Source: Desulfobacteraceae bacterium
GTDB lineage: Bacteria; Desulfobacterota; Desulfobacteria; Desulfobacterales; Desulfosalsimonadaceae
DNA: 64,000 bases
Reading direction: 5' to 3'
Assembly: GCA_003597945.1 (NCBI GenBank)
Contig: QZJS01000034.1
Coordinates: 1 to 64,000, forward strand
The position numbers and the translations under genes are program-made. Of this stretch, positions 38,715-47,532 are shown piece after piece; within the stretch, counting starts at the first letter, position 1; each line of letters opens with the position of its first letter. The notes beneath the pieces were generated by a model. That model was given only the letters and a program-made list of their open reading frames with translations. It was not told the origin of the DNA and made no database searches.

Positions 38715-39775
38715 TGGATTACTCCTTTCCGGTAGGATTCCTCTGCCGACGAGGAATCAACATCCACCCATCGACCCTCCGCATAAAGTTCAAGGGGATC
38801 AATCGGCAGAACCAGCCCGAGTGCGGCAAACCAGATGGCATCGTCGCGGTCGGGGTCTACGCTGCCATCCAGATAATCGGCTTTTCGATATTCAAGCACC
38901 ATCCGCAACCGGGGACGCATTTGAAAGCGATCCCCGAATCGCGGGATCTCCGGCCGCCAGAACGAAAATAGCGATAAACCATGTTCCCAATAGGCGTCTC
39001 CGTCGCCGGAAGCCCACCGGCGGTTAAGCATCAGGCGGACGCCGGCATCAAGGGACGCTGCCGGATGGGCCGTGATGCCGGTCGATGACCGGCTCAGAAA
39101 TCCATCGCCCGAGGCGGAGGTCCCCATGCCTGTCGCACCGCCGGCGCCCGTCATGCCGCTGCCGCCGGTGCCTGCCCCACCTCTGCCGCCGCCTGCCCCG
39201 CCACCCATGCCGTGATGGCCCCGGCCGGGCTGAAACGTGTCGCCGTCGGTGACGATATCTAAGCCTTGTATTTTACCATCCTGGAATGCAAACGACTGAT
39301 CCGCGTCAATGGTCCAGGCGGCCGCAGCCAGCCATTCCAGGCGGCCGCCCAGAAGAAATTCATTTAAATCATCGTATTTAAATTCCCTGTCCCTGTAGAA
39401 CATGGCTTCATAATAGACTCCCGGCCGCAGCAAATCCAAAAAATACCAATCCGTGGCCCCGCCCGCCCTGATGGCATAGTTATCGGAAAATCGGGAATAA
39501 TCCTGATAGGTCCCGTCAAGATAAAGGCGCGAGGTCAATCCGTCGCCGGATTTGTAAATCCGGCGGGACAGGCCCAGCCGGTAAAGACCGAAACCCGATC
39601 CGGACGCATCATCGGTAAGGGTGACGTTATCATCATAGCCGCCGGCGGCTTGCAGGGTGAATTCAAATGCCGCGGCAGGTCGCGCCCGGAAAATGCCGGG
39701 ATTAAAGATACCGGGAATCCCCATCATCAGGATGATCAGGTAGACTGTTCGGGTTGTTTTCAAATTCACCATCAT
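38690..39775 (-). CDS. Predicted outer-membrane beta-barrel protein with Gly-rich insertion
   Basis: Signal-like N-terminus, FEFTLQAAGGYDDNVTLTDD, alternating beta pattern, C-terminal aromatic ...CGLSWYF; insertion GRGHHGMGGGAGGGRGGAGTGGSGMTGAGGATGMGTSASGDG. Confidence 0.65.
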   Translation of the reverse strand: MMVNLKTTRTVYLIILMMGIPGIFNPGIFRARPAAAFEFTLQAAGGYDDNVTLTDDASGSGFGLYRLGLSRRIYKSGDGLTSRLYLDGTYQDYSRFSDNYAIRAGGATDWYFLDLLRPGVYYEAMFYRDREFKYDDLNEFLLGGRLEWLAAAAWTIDADQSFAFQDGKIQGLDIVTDGDTFQPGRGHHGMGGGAGGGRGGAGTGGSGMTGAGGATGMGTSASGDGFLSRSSTGITAHPAASLDAGVRLMLNRRWASGDGDAYWEHGLSLFSFWRPEIPRFGDRFQMRPRLRMVLEYRKADYLDGSVDPDRDDAIWFAALGLVLPIDPLELYAEGRWVDVDSSSAEESYRKGVIQCGLSWYF

Positions 39776-39967
39776 GTTTTTCCCGGTTCAAATGGCCGCC
39801 GGATTTCGGCCGCATGGCGGCCGATATTCCCGATCCTTTGACAACCAACCGGATTTTTTGTTATTTTCAAATCATCCTAACGGTTATGAACCCGGGATTC
39901 AAGATATTTTCCATATTCTTAAATCCGCGGGTCTGCATTACGGTTCAGGCAACCATTTCGACCTGTC

Positions 39968-39999
39968 CCGGGTGCGGGGATCATTTCCCCCGCACCCGG
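39968..39999. terminator. GC-rich hairpin downstream of the 40015-40488 gene
   Basis: ccgggtgcgggg-loop-cccccgcacccgg; no T-run. Confidence 0.45.
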
Positions 40000-40014
40000 T
40001 ATCGCGTTATCGGT

Positions 40015-40488
40015 TTACCGTCGGCCGGCCCGACGCCAGAGCGTCTTGCCGTCCACCGGGTCCCGCAGGTCAATGGTTTCGCCGTCCACCACGATGGTGA
40101 CGGCAATAAGCCGTTCCGTGCCGTCGCTGTAAACCAGGCGAAGCGCGTCAATCTGAATCGCCTCTCCCACCTCGGGTCGCGGCACACCCAGGCTTTCCCA
40201 GTACCAGAAGGGACCGATGCCGTATACGGTAACAAGCGTTCCATCTCCCGTATCCACCACCAGGCCGTCGCCCGCTCCGGCGGCTTCCAATACCGTACCG
40301 GAAATGCTCACCGGCTCGCCTTCGGCGATCACGGGACAGTTCTGGCCCCCGATTTGTTTGCTCATCTGTTGCTTTGCCTGATTGCCCATCTGGTTGCCGA
40401 TGCAGGCGCCCTTTCCCGCCAGGGCCGGACCTGCCGCCAGAAGCAGCGCTGCTGTCATGATGGTCATCCATTTTACCGTTGTTTTCAT
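40015..40488 (-). CDS. Exported protein of unknown function
   Basis: Signal peptide MKTTVKWMTIMTAALLLAAGPALAGKG; beta-rich body EPVSISGTVLEAAGAGDGLVVDTGDGTLVTVYGIGPFWYWESLGVPRPEVGEAIQIDAL. Confidence 0.65.
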   Translation of the reverse strand: MKTTVKWMTIMTAALLLAAGPALAGKGACIGNQMGNQAKQQMSKQIGGQNCPVIAEGEPVSISGTVLEAAGAGDGLVVDTGDGTLVTVYGIGPFWYWESLGVPRPEVGEAIQIDALRLVYSDGTERLIAVTIVVDGETIDLRDPVDGKTLWRRAGRR

Positions 40489-40550
40489 TTTCTTCTCCTT
40501 TTTGATTGTTTCGTTGATGTTCGCGTTGTGATTTACCTGTTAATTGCCGA

Positions 40551-40964
40551 CTATTTTCCTTTTGGCGGATTTAAAATCACCTGAATCGCCTCTTCCCCCC
40601 AGAATGCCAGGCCGTTTGTGGTCAATCCCACCAGCTTCACGATATTGGCCTCTCCGATATTGAGCGGAAGGGACTTGATATCATCCATCATGAACTTGGC
40701 GACGAAATAACCGCAGTCGTCGGATTTCCAGGAGCTGATCGGAACCCCGTCCAGATAAAGCGACGATACGTCCACCAATGCGTATTCAATATTGGTATGC
40801 ACCGTCACCACCTGTCCGTTGCTGGAAAGATTAAGCACCTTGGGCGAAACATCGATTTCGATCTCAAATGCCTGAGATGCCGCGGGCCAGAGGGTGAGCA
40901 TCATCAGAAAAATCCCCATGCCGAGCCAAACCCATTTACTGTTTTTCCATACTGATCTTTCCAT
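40551..40964 (-). CDS. Exported protein of unknown function
   Basis: MERSVWKNSKWVWLGMGIFLMMLTLWPAASQAFEIEIDVSPKVLNLSSNGQVVTVHTNIEY; start placed at MERS. Confidence 0.6.
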   Translation of the reverse strand: MERSVWKNSKWVWLGMGIFLMMLTLWPAASQAFEIEIDVSPKVLNLSSNGQVVTVHTNIEYALVDVSSLYLDGVPISSWKSDDCGYFVAKFMMDDIKSLPLNIGEANIVKLVGLTTNGLAFWGEEAIQVILNPPKGK

Positions 40965-41226
40965 AACGGCCTCCTCGTTGATGATGGATGAAAAGGTGAA
41001 CATCTGCGCTCGGCAATAATTAAATCCAATATCTATGCCAATTTTTTTTTAATGTTATTTCAGTCAGATGGAAATAAAGAAGGCGCAAGGTTTCGACAAA
41101 AGCGAAGGATGGATCGTCAAAATCGTCGAATTCGGGTTTTCAGCTTTTCGAGGCGGGTTGAATTAACGTCAAGTCGAATTGACAAAATGTCGACATAAAG
41201 TTTGTGGTTTTGGATGAACCGGGCAC

Positions 41227-41260
41227 AAAAAAGGGTTTACCCTGAAAAGGATAAACCCTT
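41227..41260 (-). terminator. Rho-independent terminator downstream of tRNA-Leu
   Basis: Minus strand AAGGGTTTA-loop-TAAACCCTTTTTT. Confidence 0.8.
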
Positions 41261-41270
41261 GATTTGATTT

Positions 41271-41357
41271 TGGTGCCGAAGGGGAGACTCGAACTCCCAC
41301 GAGCATACACCCACTAGACCCTGAACCTAGCGCGTCTACCAATTCCGCCACTTCGGC
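41271..41357 (-). tRNA. tRNA-Leu (CAG)
   Basis: GCCGAAGTGGCGGAATTGGTAGACGCGCTAGGTTCAGGGTCTAGTGGGTGTATGCTCGTGGGAGTTCGAGTCTCCCCTTCGGCACCA; long variable arm; anticodon CAG. Confidence 0.95.
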
Positions 41358-41485
41358 ATGTTTCTGAAAAAGGGGATTGATTTAAAATTAAAAGAGATTT
41401 ATATATTCGAAAAAAATTCATGTCAAGCGGTATTTTGCTTTATTGCCCTACATTATATCCCCGTTAAGATGGGTTTGTTATACTG

Positions 41486-42424
41486 ATGAAAATAATAAAC
41501 GATATATATGAACTTGAAGAACCCTTTAAAAAAGCGGTGGTGACCATCGGCAATTTTGACGGGGTGCACAAGGGTCACCAGGCCATTTTGCACCAGGTTA
41601 TTGAAAAAGCCGAAGCCATCGGCGGAACGTCGGTGGCCGTCACCTTCGAGCCCCACCCCATCCGGGTGCTGAAGAAAAACGGGCAGCCGCCTCTGATCAC
41701 TCTGTTTGAGCAAAAAACAGAGCTCATTTCCCAGACCGGCATCGATGTACTGATCTGTATCCGCTTTGACGAGACCTTTGCCGCGATCACGGCCCGCCAA
41801 TTTGTCGAAGACATTCTGGTTCGCCGGATAGGGACACGGGCCATCATCATCGGAGAAGATTACGCCTTTGGCCGGAACCGGGAGGGAAATGTCGAATTCC
41901 TGCGGGAATACGGCAAGACCTTCGGCTTCGAAGTAATTGTTGCCCAATGGATTTCCGATACCTTTCATGCCGGCGAAAGAATCAGCAGCACACGGGTCCG
42001 GGAAGTAGTGACGGCGGGGAATGTTGAAGAAGCATGGCATCTGCTGGGACGATATTACCAGGTGCGCGGCCGGGTGGTCTCGGGACGCAACCGGGGGGGC
42101 AAGCTGCTTGGATTTCCCACAGCAAATATTCACCTGACTGACGAACTCTGCCCCAAAACTGGGGTGTACGCGGTCACCGTGACCTGCAAGGGGAACAAAT
42201 ACAAAGGGGTGGCCAATATCGGCTACAGCCCCACCTTTGACGACAATATCTTTACGGTGGAAGTTCATATCCTGGATTTTAACGACGATATTTACGATGA
42301 ACCGATCCGCGTCAATTTTATCCGGCGTATCCGGGATGAGGCAAAATTTGAAAATATTGAAGCCCTGATCCGCCAGATCACCAAAGATATAGAGGCTGGA
42401 CGCGAAATCCTGGCCAACCAGTGA
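41486..42424 (+). CDS. ribF: Bifunctional riboflavin kinase/FAD synthetase
   Basis: VTIGNFDGVHKGHQAIL, GRVVSGRNRGGKLLGFPTANIH. Confidence 0.96.
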   Translation: MKIINDIYELEEPFKKAVVTIGNFDGVHKGHQAILHQVIEKAEAIGGTSVAVTFEPHPIRVLKKNGQPPLITLFEQKTELISQTGIDVLICIRFDETFAAITARQFVEDILVRRIGTRAIIIGEDYAFGRNREGNVEFLREYGKTFGFEVIVAQWISDTFHAGERISSTRVREVVTAGNVEEAWHLLGRYYQVRGRVVSGRNRGGKLLGFPTANIHLTDELCPKTGVYAVTVTCKGNKYKGVANIGYSPTFDDNIFTVEVHILDFNDDIYDEPIRVNFIRRIRDEAKFENIEALIRQITKDIEAGREILANQ

Positions 42425-42437
42425 GAATAAATTCATT

Positions 42438-42959
42438 ATGACTGTATTGAAAATTCTGACATATCCCGATCCTTTTCTGACCAGAACGGCAATGCCTGTG
42501 GAAACCATCGATGACGAAATCCAGGAGATCATCGAAAACATGGCCGACACCATGTATAAAGCGCCCGGCGTCGGCCTGGCCGCCATCCAGGCCGGCATCG
42601 ACAAGCGGATCATTGTTTATGATCCCTCCGCCGATCCGGTGAAAAGAGAATTTTCGGTGGTCATTAACCCGGAAATTATCGGCATGGAAGGCGAGACCGT
42701 TTCAGAAAACGAAGGATGTCTCAGCGTTCCGGATTATCGGAGCGATGTCCGCCGCAGCCGTGTGGTCACGATCCGGGGCATGGACCGGTCCGGCAACCCG
42801 GTGGAATTTTGCGCCGAAGATTTCCCCGCCGTGATTCTCCAGCATGAGATCGATCATTTAAACGGCATCCTGTTTATTGAACGCATCAGCATGATCAAGC
42901 GCAATCTCTACAAATCTCGCATCAAAAAGGCGATCAAAAAAGGTGAATTGCCGATTTAA
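42438..42959 (+). CDS. def: Peptide deformylase
   Basis: GVGLAAIQAG, ENEGCLSVPDYR, QHEIDHLNGILFIERIS. Confidence 0.97.
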   Translation: MTVLKILTYPDPFLTRTAMPVETIDDEIQEIIENMADTMYKAPGVGLAAIQAGIDKRIIVYDPSADPVKREFSVVINPEIIGMEGETVSENEGCLSVPDYRSDVRRSRVVTIRGMDRSGNPVEFCAEDFPAVILQHEIDHLNGILFIERISMIKRNLYKSRIKKAIKKGELPI

Positions 42960-43884
42960 CGTTATTTTCATGGGTACCCCCGATTTTGCGGTACCGTCTC
43001 TGCGGGCACTGGCGAAAGCCGACTGCGATGTTTCCCTGGTGGTCACCCAGCCGGACCGTCCCAGGGGGCGGGGCCGGAAACCCGCGCCGCCGCCGGTCAA
43101 GGTCGCGGCCGAAGAACTCGGGTATGACTTGATCCAGCCCGATACCGTCCGAACCGACGCCTTTATAGACACCATTCGGGAACGCCGGCCGGATCTGCTG
43201 GTGGTGGTGGCGTTCGGCCGGATTCTGCCCAAAGCCGTTTTGGAGATTCCCGCATACGGCGCCGTGAATGTTCATGCCTCTCTGCTGCCGAAATACCGCG
43301 GACCGGCCCCCATTCAATGGGCCGTCATCAACGGTGAAACCGTTACCGGCGCGACCACCATGCTCATGGACAAGGGATTGGATACCGGCGAGATATTGAT
43401 GCAATCCAAACTTGAAATCTTACCCAGCGACACGGCCGGAGACCTGCACGACCGACTGGCCGTTGCCGGCGGTGTCCTGCTTGCTCAAACCATTTATGGT
43501 TTCCGGAATAACACCATCCGGCCGGTTCCCCAGAATCATGCCGACGCCACCTACGCACCCATGCTGACCAAGGCCGACGGTCATATTGACTGGACTCGCT
43601 CCACCCAAGCCATTGAATCATTCGTTCGCGGCATGACGCCCTGGCCGGGAGCCTTTACGTTTCTGGATCAAACAAGGCTGATAATTTTTAAGACCGCCCC
43701 GCGGCCCGGCGACCCCGATGCCGTTCCCGGAACGGTCCTGCCGGGTTTTTCCAACGAGCTGCGGATTGCAACGGGCGACGGCGCCCTGGCCATCCTGGAA
43801 ATACAGGAAGCATCCGGCAAACGGATGCCCATTGATATCTATTTAAAAGGCAAATCGGTTCCCACCGGCGCCGTGCTGCGTTAA
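42943..43884 (+). CDS. fmt: Methionyl-tRNA formyltransferase
   Basis: VIFMGTPDFAVPSLRALA, HASLLPKYRGPAPIQWAVINGE, GLDTGEIL; GTG start overlapping def. Confidence 0.97.
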   Translation: MNCRFNVIFMGTPDFAVPSLRALAKADCDVSLVVTQPDRPRGRGRKPAPPPVKVAAEELGYDLIQPDTVRTDAFIDTIRERRPDLLVVVAFGRILPKAVLEIPAYGAVNVHASLLPKYRGPAPIQWAVINGETVTGATTMLMDKGLDTGEILMQSKLEILPSDTAGDLHDRLAVAGGVLLAQTIYGFRNNTIRPVPQNHADATYAPMLTKADGHIDWTRSTQAIESFVRGMTPWPGAFTFLDQTRLIIFKTAPRPGDPDAVPGTVLPGFSNELRIATGDGALAILEIQEASGKRMPIDIYLKGKSVPTGAVLR

Positions 43885-43890
43885 AACGCA

Positions 43891-45261
43891 TTGGGAAACA
43901 TGACATCCGACCCCCGGCAAAATGCACTGGACGCCCTGAATATGCTCGATCAGGGCCGCTTTCACCTGGACCACATCATCCAGGAGTTGTTTGGAAATAA
44001 CGCGCGCCCCATGATCCATCGGGACCGCGCACTTTTTAACACCCTGGTGTTCGGCGTGACCCGATGGCGCAAGCGCCTGGACTGGATCATCAGTCACCAT
44101 TCCAATGTTCCCGTGAAAAAGATCCGGCCTGAAGTGCAAAATATCTTGCGGCTGGGCCTGTTTCAGATCTTTTTTTTGGACCGGATTCCGGCATCGGCGG
44201 CGGTCAACACGGCGGTCAACATGACCAAAAAGATTGCGGCGGTATGGACGGTCCGTTTTGTCAACGGTCTTCTCCGAAACGCGATCCGCAAAACAGACGA
44301 CATCAAATTTCCCATGGCGGAGAATAACCCCGTGGCGGCCCTGGCCGTTTCCCGGTCGTTTCCCGAATGGCTGGTGAAACGCTGGCTGGATCGGTTCGGT
44401 TTTGAAGAAACATGTGCGCTATGCGATGCCGTAAACGATATCCCGCCATTGACCATCCGGACCAATACGCTTAAAATCGATCGTGAAAAACTGGCCAAGC
44501 TGCTTGCATCCGAAGCCGGAAGTATTGAGCCCACCGGCGTCGCGCCGGACGGTTTGCGACTTGGCGCGCTTAACACGCCCATTGACCGGATGCAGGCCTT
44601 TAAAAACGGTCTTTTTCAGATTCAGGATGAAGCGGCCCAGCTGATATCGCTTCTGCTGCACCCCTGCCCCGGCGAAGCAGTGCTGGACGCCTGCGCCGGA
44701 TTCGGCGGAAAAACCGCTCACATGGCCCAGATCATGAACAACAGCGGCCAAATCACGGCTGTAGATCGCGATCAGAAAAAATTAACACGCCTGGCTGATG
44801 ACATGAAACGGATGGGAATCGCCGGCGTGTCCTGCAGAACAGGCGACCTGGAAGCGCCGGCGGCCCTGGCAGGAGGTGGACTCTTTGACCGGATACTGCT
44901 GGACGCGCCATGCTCCGGGCTCGGCGTGATCCGGAGAAACCCGGACATTAAATGGGACCCATCCCGGCAGGACCTTCAACGGTTTGCCCTTCGGCAGGCC
45001 GCCCTGTTCCATCATGTATCGCAATACTTAAAACCTGCCGGCCGCATGGTTTATTCGGTATGCAGCATGGAGCCGGAAGAAAACGAAGCGGTTGTTTCGA
45101 CATTTATGAATGGCCATCCGGAATTTAAAATAGTAAAAAATGCGGCTTATCTGCCCGATCACGCCCGATCGCTGATGGATGAACGCGGTTTTTTCAGGTC
45201 TTTACCCCATCGCCACGCAATGGATGGTTTTTTTGCCGTCTGCATGGAAAAACAAACATGA
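43891..45261 (+). CDS. rsmB: 16S rRNA (cytosine(967)-C(5))-methyltransferase
   Basis: NusB-like N-terminus, DACAGFGGKTAHMAQIMNN, LDAPCSGLGVIRRNPDIKW. Confidence 0.95.
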   Translation: MGNMTSDPRQNALDALNMLDQGRFHLDHIIQELFGNNARPMIHRDRALFNTLVFGVTRWRKRLDWIISHHSNVPVKKIRPEVQNILRLGLFQIFFLDRIPASAAVNTAVNMTKKIAAVWTVRFVNGLLRNAIRKTDDIKFPMAENNPVAALAVSRSFPEWLVKRWLDRFGFEETCALCDAVNDIPPLTIRTNTLKIDREKLAKLLASEAGSIEPTGVAPDGLRLGALNTPIDRMQAFKNGLFQIQDEAAQLISLLLHPCPGEAVLDACAGFGGKTAHMAQIMNNSGQITAVDRDQKKLTRLADDMKRMGIAGVSCRTGDLEAPAALAGGGLFDRILLDAPCSGLGVIRRNPDIKWDPSRQDLQRFALRQAALFHHVSQYLKPAGRMVYSVCSMEPEENEAVVSTFMNGHPEFKIVKNAAYLPDHARSLMDERGFFRSLPHRHAMDGFFAVCMEKQT

Positions 45262-46220
45262 TCCGCTCTTTGATTAAAATCGTTGTGATGGGGATTGTTT
45301 TTGTGGCGCTGGCCGGATTCAGCGCCTATTTTACCATCACCTTTTTGATCCGAGGGGAAACAAAAATCACGGTGCCCGATCTTGTGGGCCGGGACCTTGT
45401 TTATGTGCTGGAAACCTTGACGGACCTGGGTTTAAACACACGCATCCGGGGATCCGAATACAGTGGCGAAATCCCGAAAAATCATGTGATGGCACAAAGC
45501 CCGGCTCCCGGGGGACAGATCAAAAAAGGCCGCGAAATCCGTATTACCATCTCCAAAGGGGCAAAATCTTTAGCCATGCCAAATCTCGCGGATCTGGATC
45601 TCCGGCAGGCGCAACTCATCATGGAGGAAAATGGGATCTGTCTGGGCCGGGTTTCCAAAGCGCATCATCCGGTAGTCGTCAAAGACGCCGTTATTGCGCA
45701 TACCCCCCTGCCCGGATTAACTTTTTTCCGGGATCAATGCGCGGATCTGCTGATCAGCCTCGGCCCGATGCCGGTTGAATACCGGATGCCGGATCTTTCC
45801 GGGCTCTATCTGGATCAGGCGATCCGGCGTATTGAAGAACAGCGCCTGCGGGTGGGCGATATCCGGTCCATCTTCGGCAAGGATGGGCCAGTAAACATCA
45901 TTTTAAACCAGGAGCCGGCGGCGGGGTCCCGGGTGCTTCGCGACAGCTTGGTAGATCTCGATGTCAGCAGGGTCCAATCCGATGGCGCTTTAATACACGC
46001 GGAACCGCCAATGGGCGCGCTGTTTAGATTCCGCCTGCCCGAAGGATACCTGCGCCATCATGTGCGACTGATACTGCGGGCTTTTGGGATGACGATTATT
46101 ATACATGACCAACTCATGCAGCCAGGCGCCGATATCTGGCTCTTGATCCCGGCCCATGTTCACAGCGCCGTCTTTCTTTATGTAAACGATGAACTGGTTG
46201 AAACGCAATTTTTTGATTGA
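45258..46220 (+). CDS. PASTA domain-containing membrane protein
   Basis: N-terminal TM; repeated PASTA units (VPDLVGRDLVYVLETLTDLGLNTRI..., MPNLADLDLRQAQLIMEENG..., MPDLSGLYLDQAIRRIEEQRLRVG). Confidence 0.9.
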   Translation: MIRSLIKIVVMGIVFVALAGFSAYFTITFLIRGETKITVPDLVGRDLVYVLETLTDLGLNTRIRGSEYSGEIPKNHVMAQSPAPGGQIKKGREIRITISKGAKSLAMPNLADLDLRQAQLIMEENGICLGRVSKAHHPVVVKDAVIAHTPLPGLTFFRDQCADLLISLGPMPVEYRMPDLSGLYLDQAIRRIEEQRLRVGDIRSIFGKDGPVNIILNQEPAAGSRVLRDSLVDLDVSRVQSDGALIHAEPPMGALFRFRLPEGYLRHHVRLILRAFGMTIIIHDQLMQPGADIWLLIPAHVHSAVFLYVNDELVETQFFD

Positions 46221-46373
46221 TACTGCAATATGAAAAAAGTTGCGCTTTAAGCCTGTTGCATTTGTGCGTAATAAAAGATAAAGGTGATGGCATTCTCTAA
46301 AACTCACTGGGGATACTTTGCAGATACGTACCCGATTTAACAGCTTTTTATAATTTGATAAAAGGAAGACGCC

Positions 46374-47039
46374 ATGAAACTGATCGCCCCTTCCATTTTG
46401 TCGGCGGATTTTACCAGACTCGGAGAAGAAATCCGCGCTATTGAGGCCGCCGGCGCCGACTGGGTGCATGTGGATGTCATGGACGGACATTTCGTACCCA
46501 ATATCACCATGGGGCCGCTGATCGTCGAGGCGGTGCGCCGATCCACCAAACTACCCGTTGATGTACATTTGATGATTGAAAATCCGGAACGCTACATCCA
46601 TGATTTCGTAAAAGCCGGCGCGGACCTGGTTTCAGTGCACTTGGAAACCGGGGTTCACCTGAACCGGACACTGGAATTGATCCGTTCCTGTGGAGCCCGG
46701 CCCGGCGTGGTGCTCAATCCCGCCACGCCGCTTAACGGCATGGAATGGGTCCTGGAGTTTGTTGATTTTGTATTGCTCATGAGCGTAAATCCGGGGTTCG
46801 GGGGCCAGTCCTTTATTCCCAATACCCTGGAAAAAACCCGTCGGTTAAAGCAGATGATCAATGATATCCATCCGTCGGTGCTCATCCAGATCGACGGCGG
46901 CGTCAACCTGTCCACCATCGCCGATATCTCCGGCGCGGGAGCCGATGTGTTTGTTGCCGGGTCCGCGGTGTTCGGTTCTTCGGATTACGCGAAAACCATA
47001 TCGGAAATGAAACAAAAGGCCGGGCCTTCCGAGAGATAA
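46374..47039 (+). CDS. rpe: Ribulose-phosphate 3-epimerase
   Basis: IAPSILSADFTRLGEEI, WVHVDVMDGHFVPNITMGP, MSVNPGFGGQSFIP, QIDGGVN. Confidence 0.97.
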   Translation: MKLIAPSILSADFTRLGEEIRAIEAAGADWVHVDVMDGHFVPNITMGPLIVEAVRRSTKLPVDVHLMIENPERYIHDFVKAGADLVSVHLETGVHLNRTLELIRSCGARPGVVLNPATPLNGMEWVLEFVDFVLLMSVNPGFGGQSFIPNTLEKTRRLKQMINDIHPSVLIQIDGGVNLSTIADISGAGADVFVAGSAVFGSSDYAKTISEMKQKAGPSER

Positions 47040-47063
47040 ACTTTTCAAACGGGAAATCGCAAA

Positions 47064-47498
47064 ATGCGAAAAAAAATTCTGGTCATTCACGGTCCCAATT
47101 TAAACCTGCTGGGCGTCCGGGAGCCCCAAGTCTACGGCGCGCAAACCCTGGACGCCGTCAACGGCGAAATTATGGATCTCGGCCGCCGGCTCGAACTGGA
47201 TGTGGATATTTTTCAGTCCAACCATGAAGGTGAAATCGTTGAAACAATCCAGAACGCACGGGGGCGGCATCACGGCCTGATCCTTAATGCCGCGGCATAT
47301 ACCCATACCAGCATCGCCATCCGGGATGCCGTGGCCCTGTTGGATATCCCGGTGGTGGAAGTGCATCTGTCCAATATTTACAAGCGTGAACCCTTCCGGC
47401 ACCATTCGCTGCTGGCTGACGTGGTGACCGGCCAGATCACCGGATTCGGCGGCAGGGGCTATCTTCTTGGCATCCACGCCCTGTCAGGCCTTATTTGA
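47064..47498 (+). CDS. aroQ: 3-dehydroquinate dehydratase, type II
   Basis: ILVIHGPNLNLLGVREPQVYG, FQSNHEGEIVE, LNAAAYTHTSIAIRDA. Confidence 0.97.
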   Translation: MRKKILVIHGPNLNLLGVREPQVYGAQTLDAVNGEIMDLGRRLELDVDIFQSNHEGEIVETIQNARGRHHGLILNAAAYTHTSIAIRDAVALLDIPVVEVHLSNIYKREPFRHHSLLADVVTGQITGFGGRGYLLGIHALSGLI

Positions 47499-47532
47499 TA
47501 CGGATATCGCTTTCGTTCCGGAATTCCAAAAC

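Noticed and set aside
41169-41351. ORF MAELVDALGSGSSGCMLVGVRVSPSAPKSNQG on the minus strand
   Set aside because: It is the well-known spurious ORF produced by reading through tRNA-Leu; the tRNA gene explains it.
41453-42613. 386-aa minus-strand ORF
   Set aside because: Antisense to the clear ribF and def genes; no recognisable domain.
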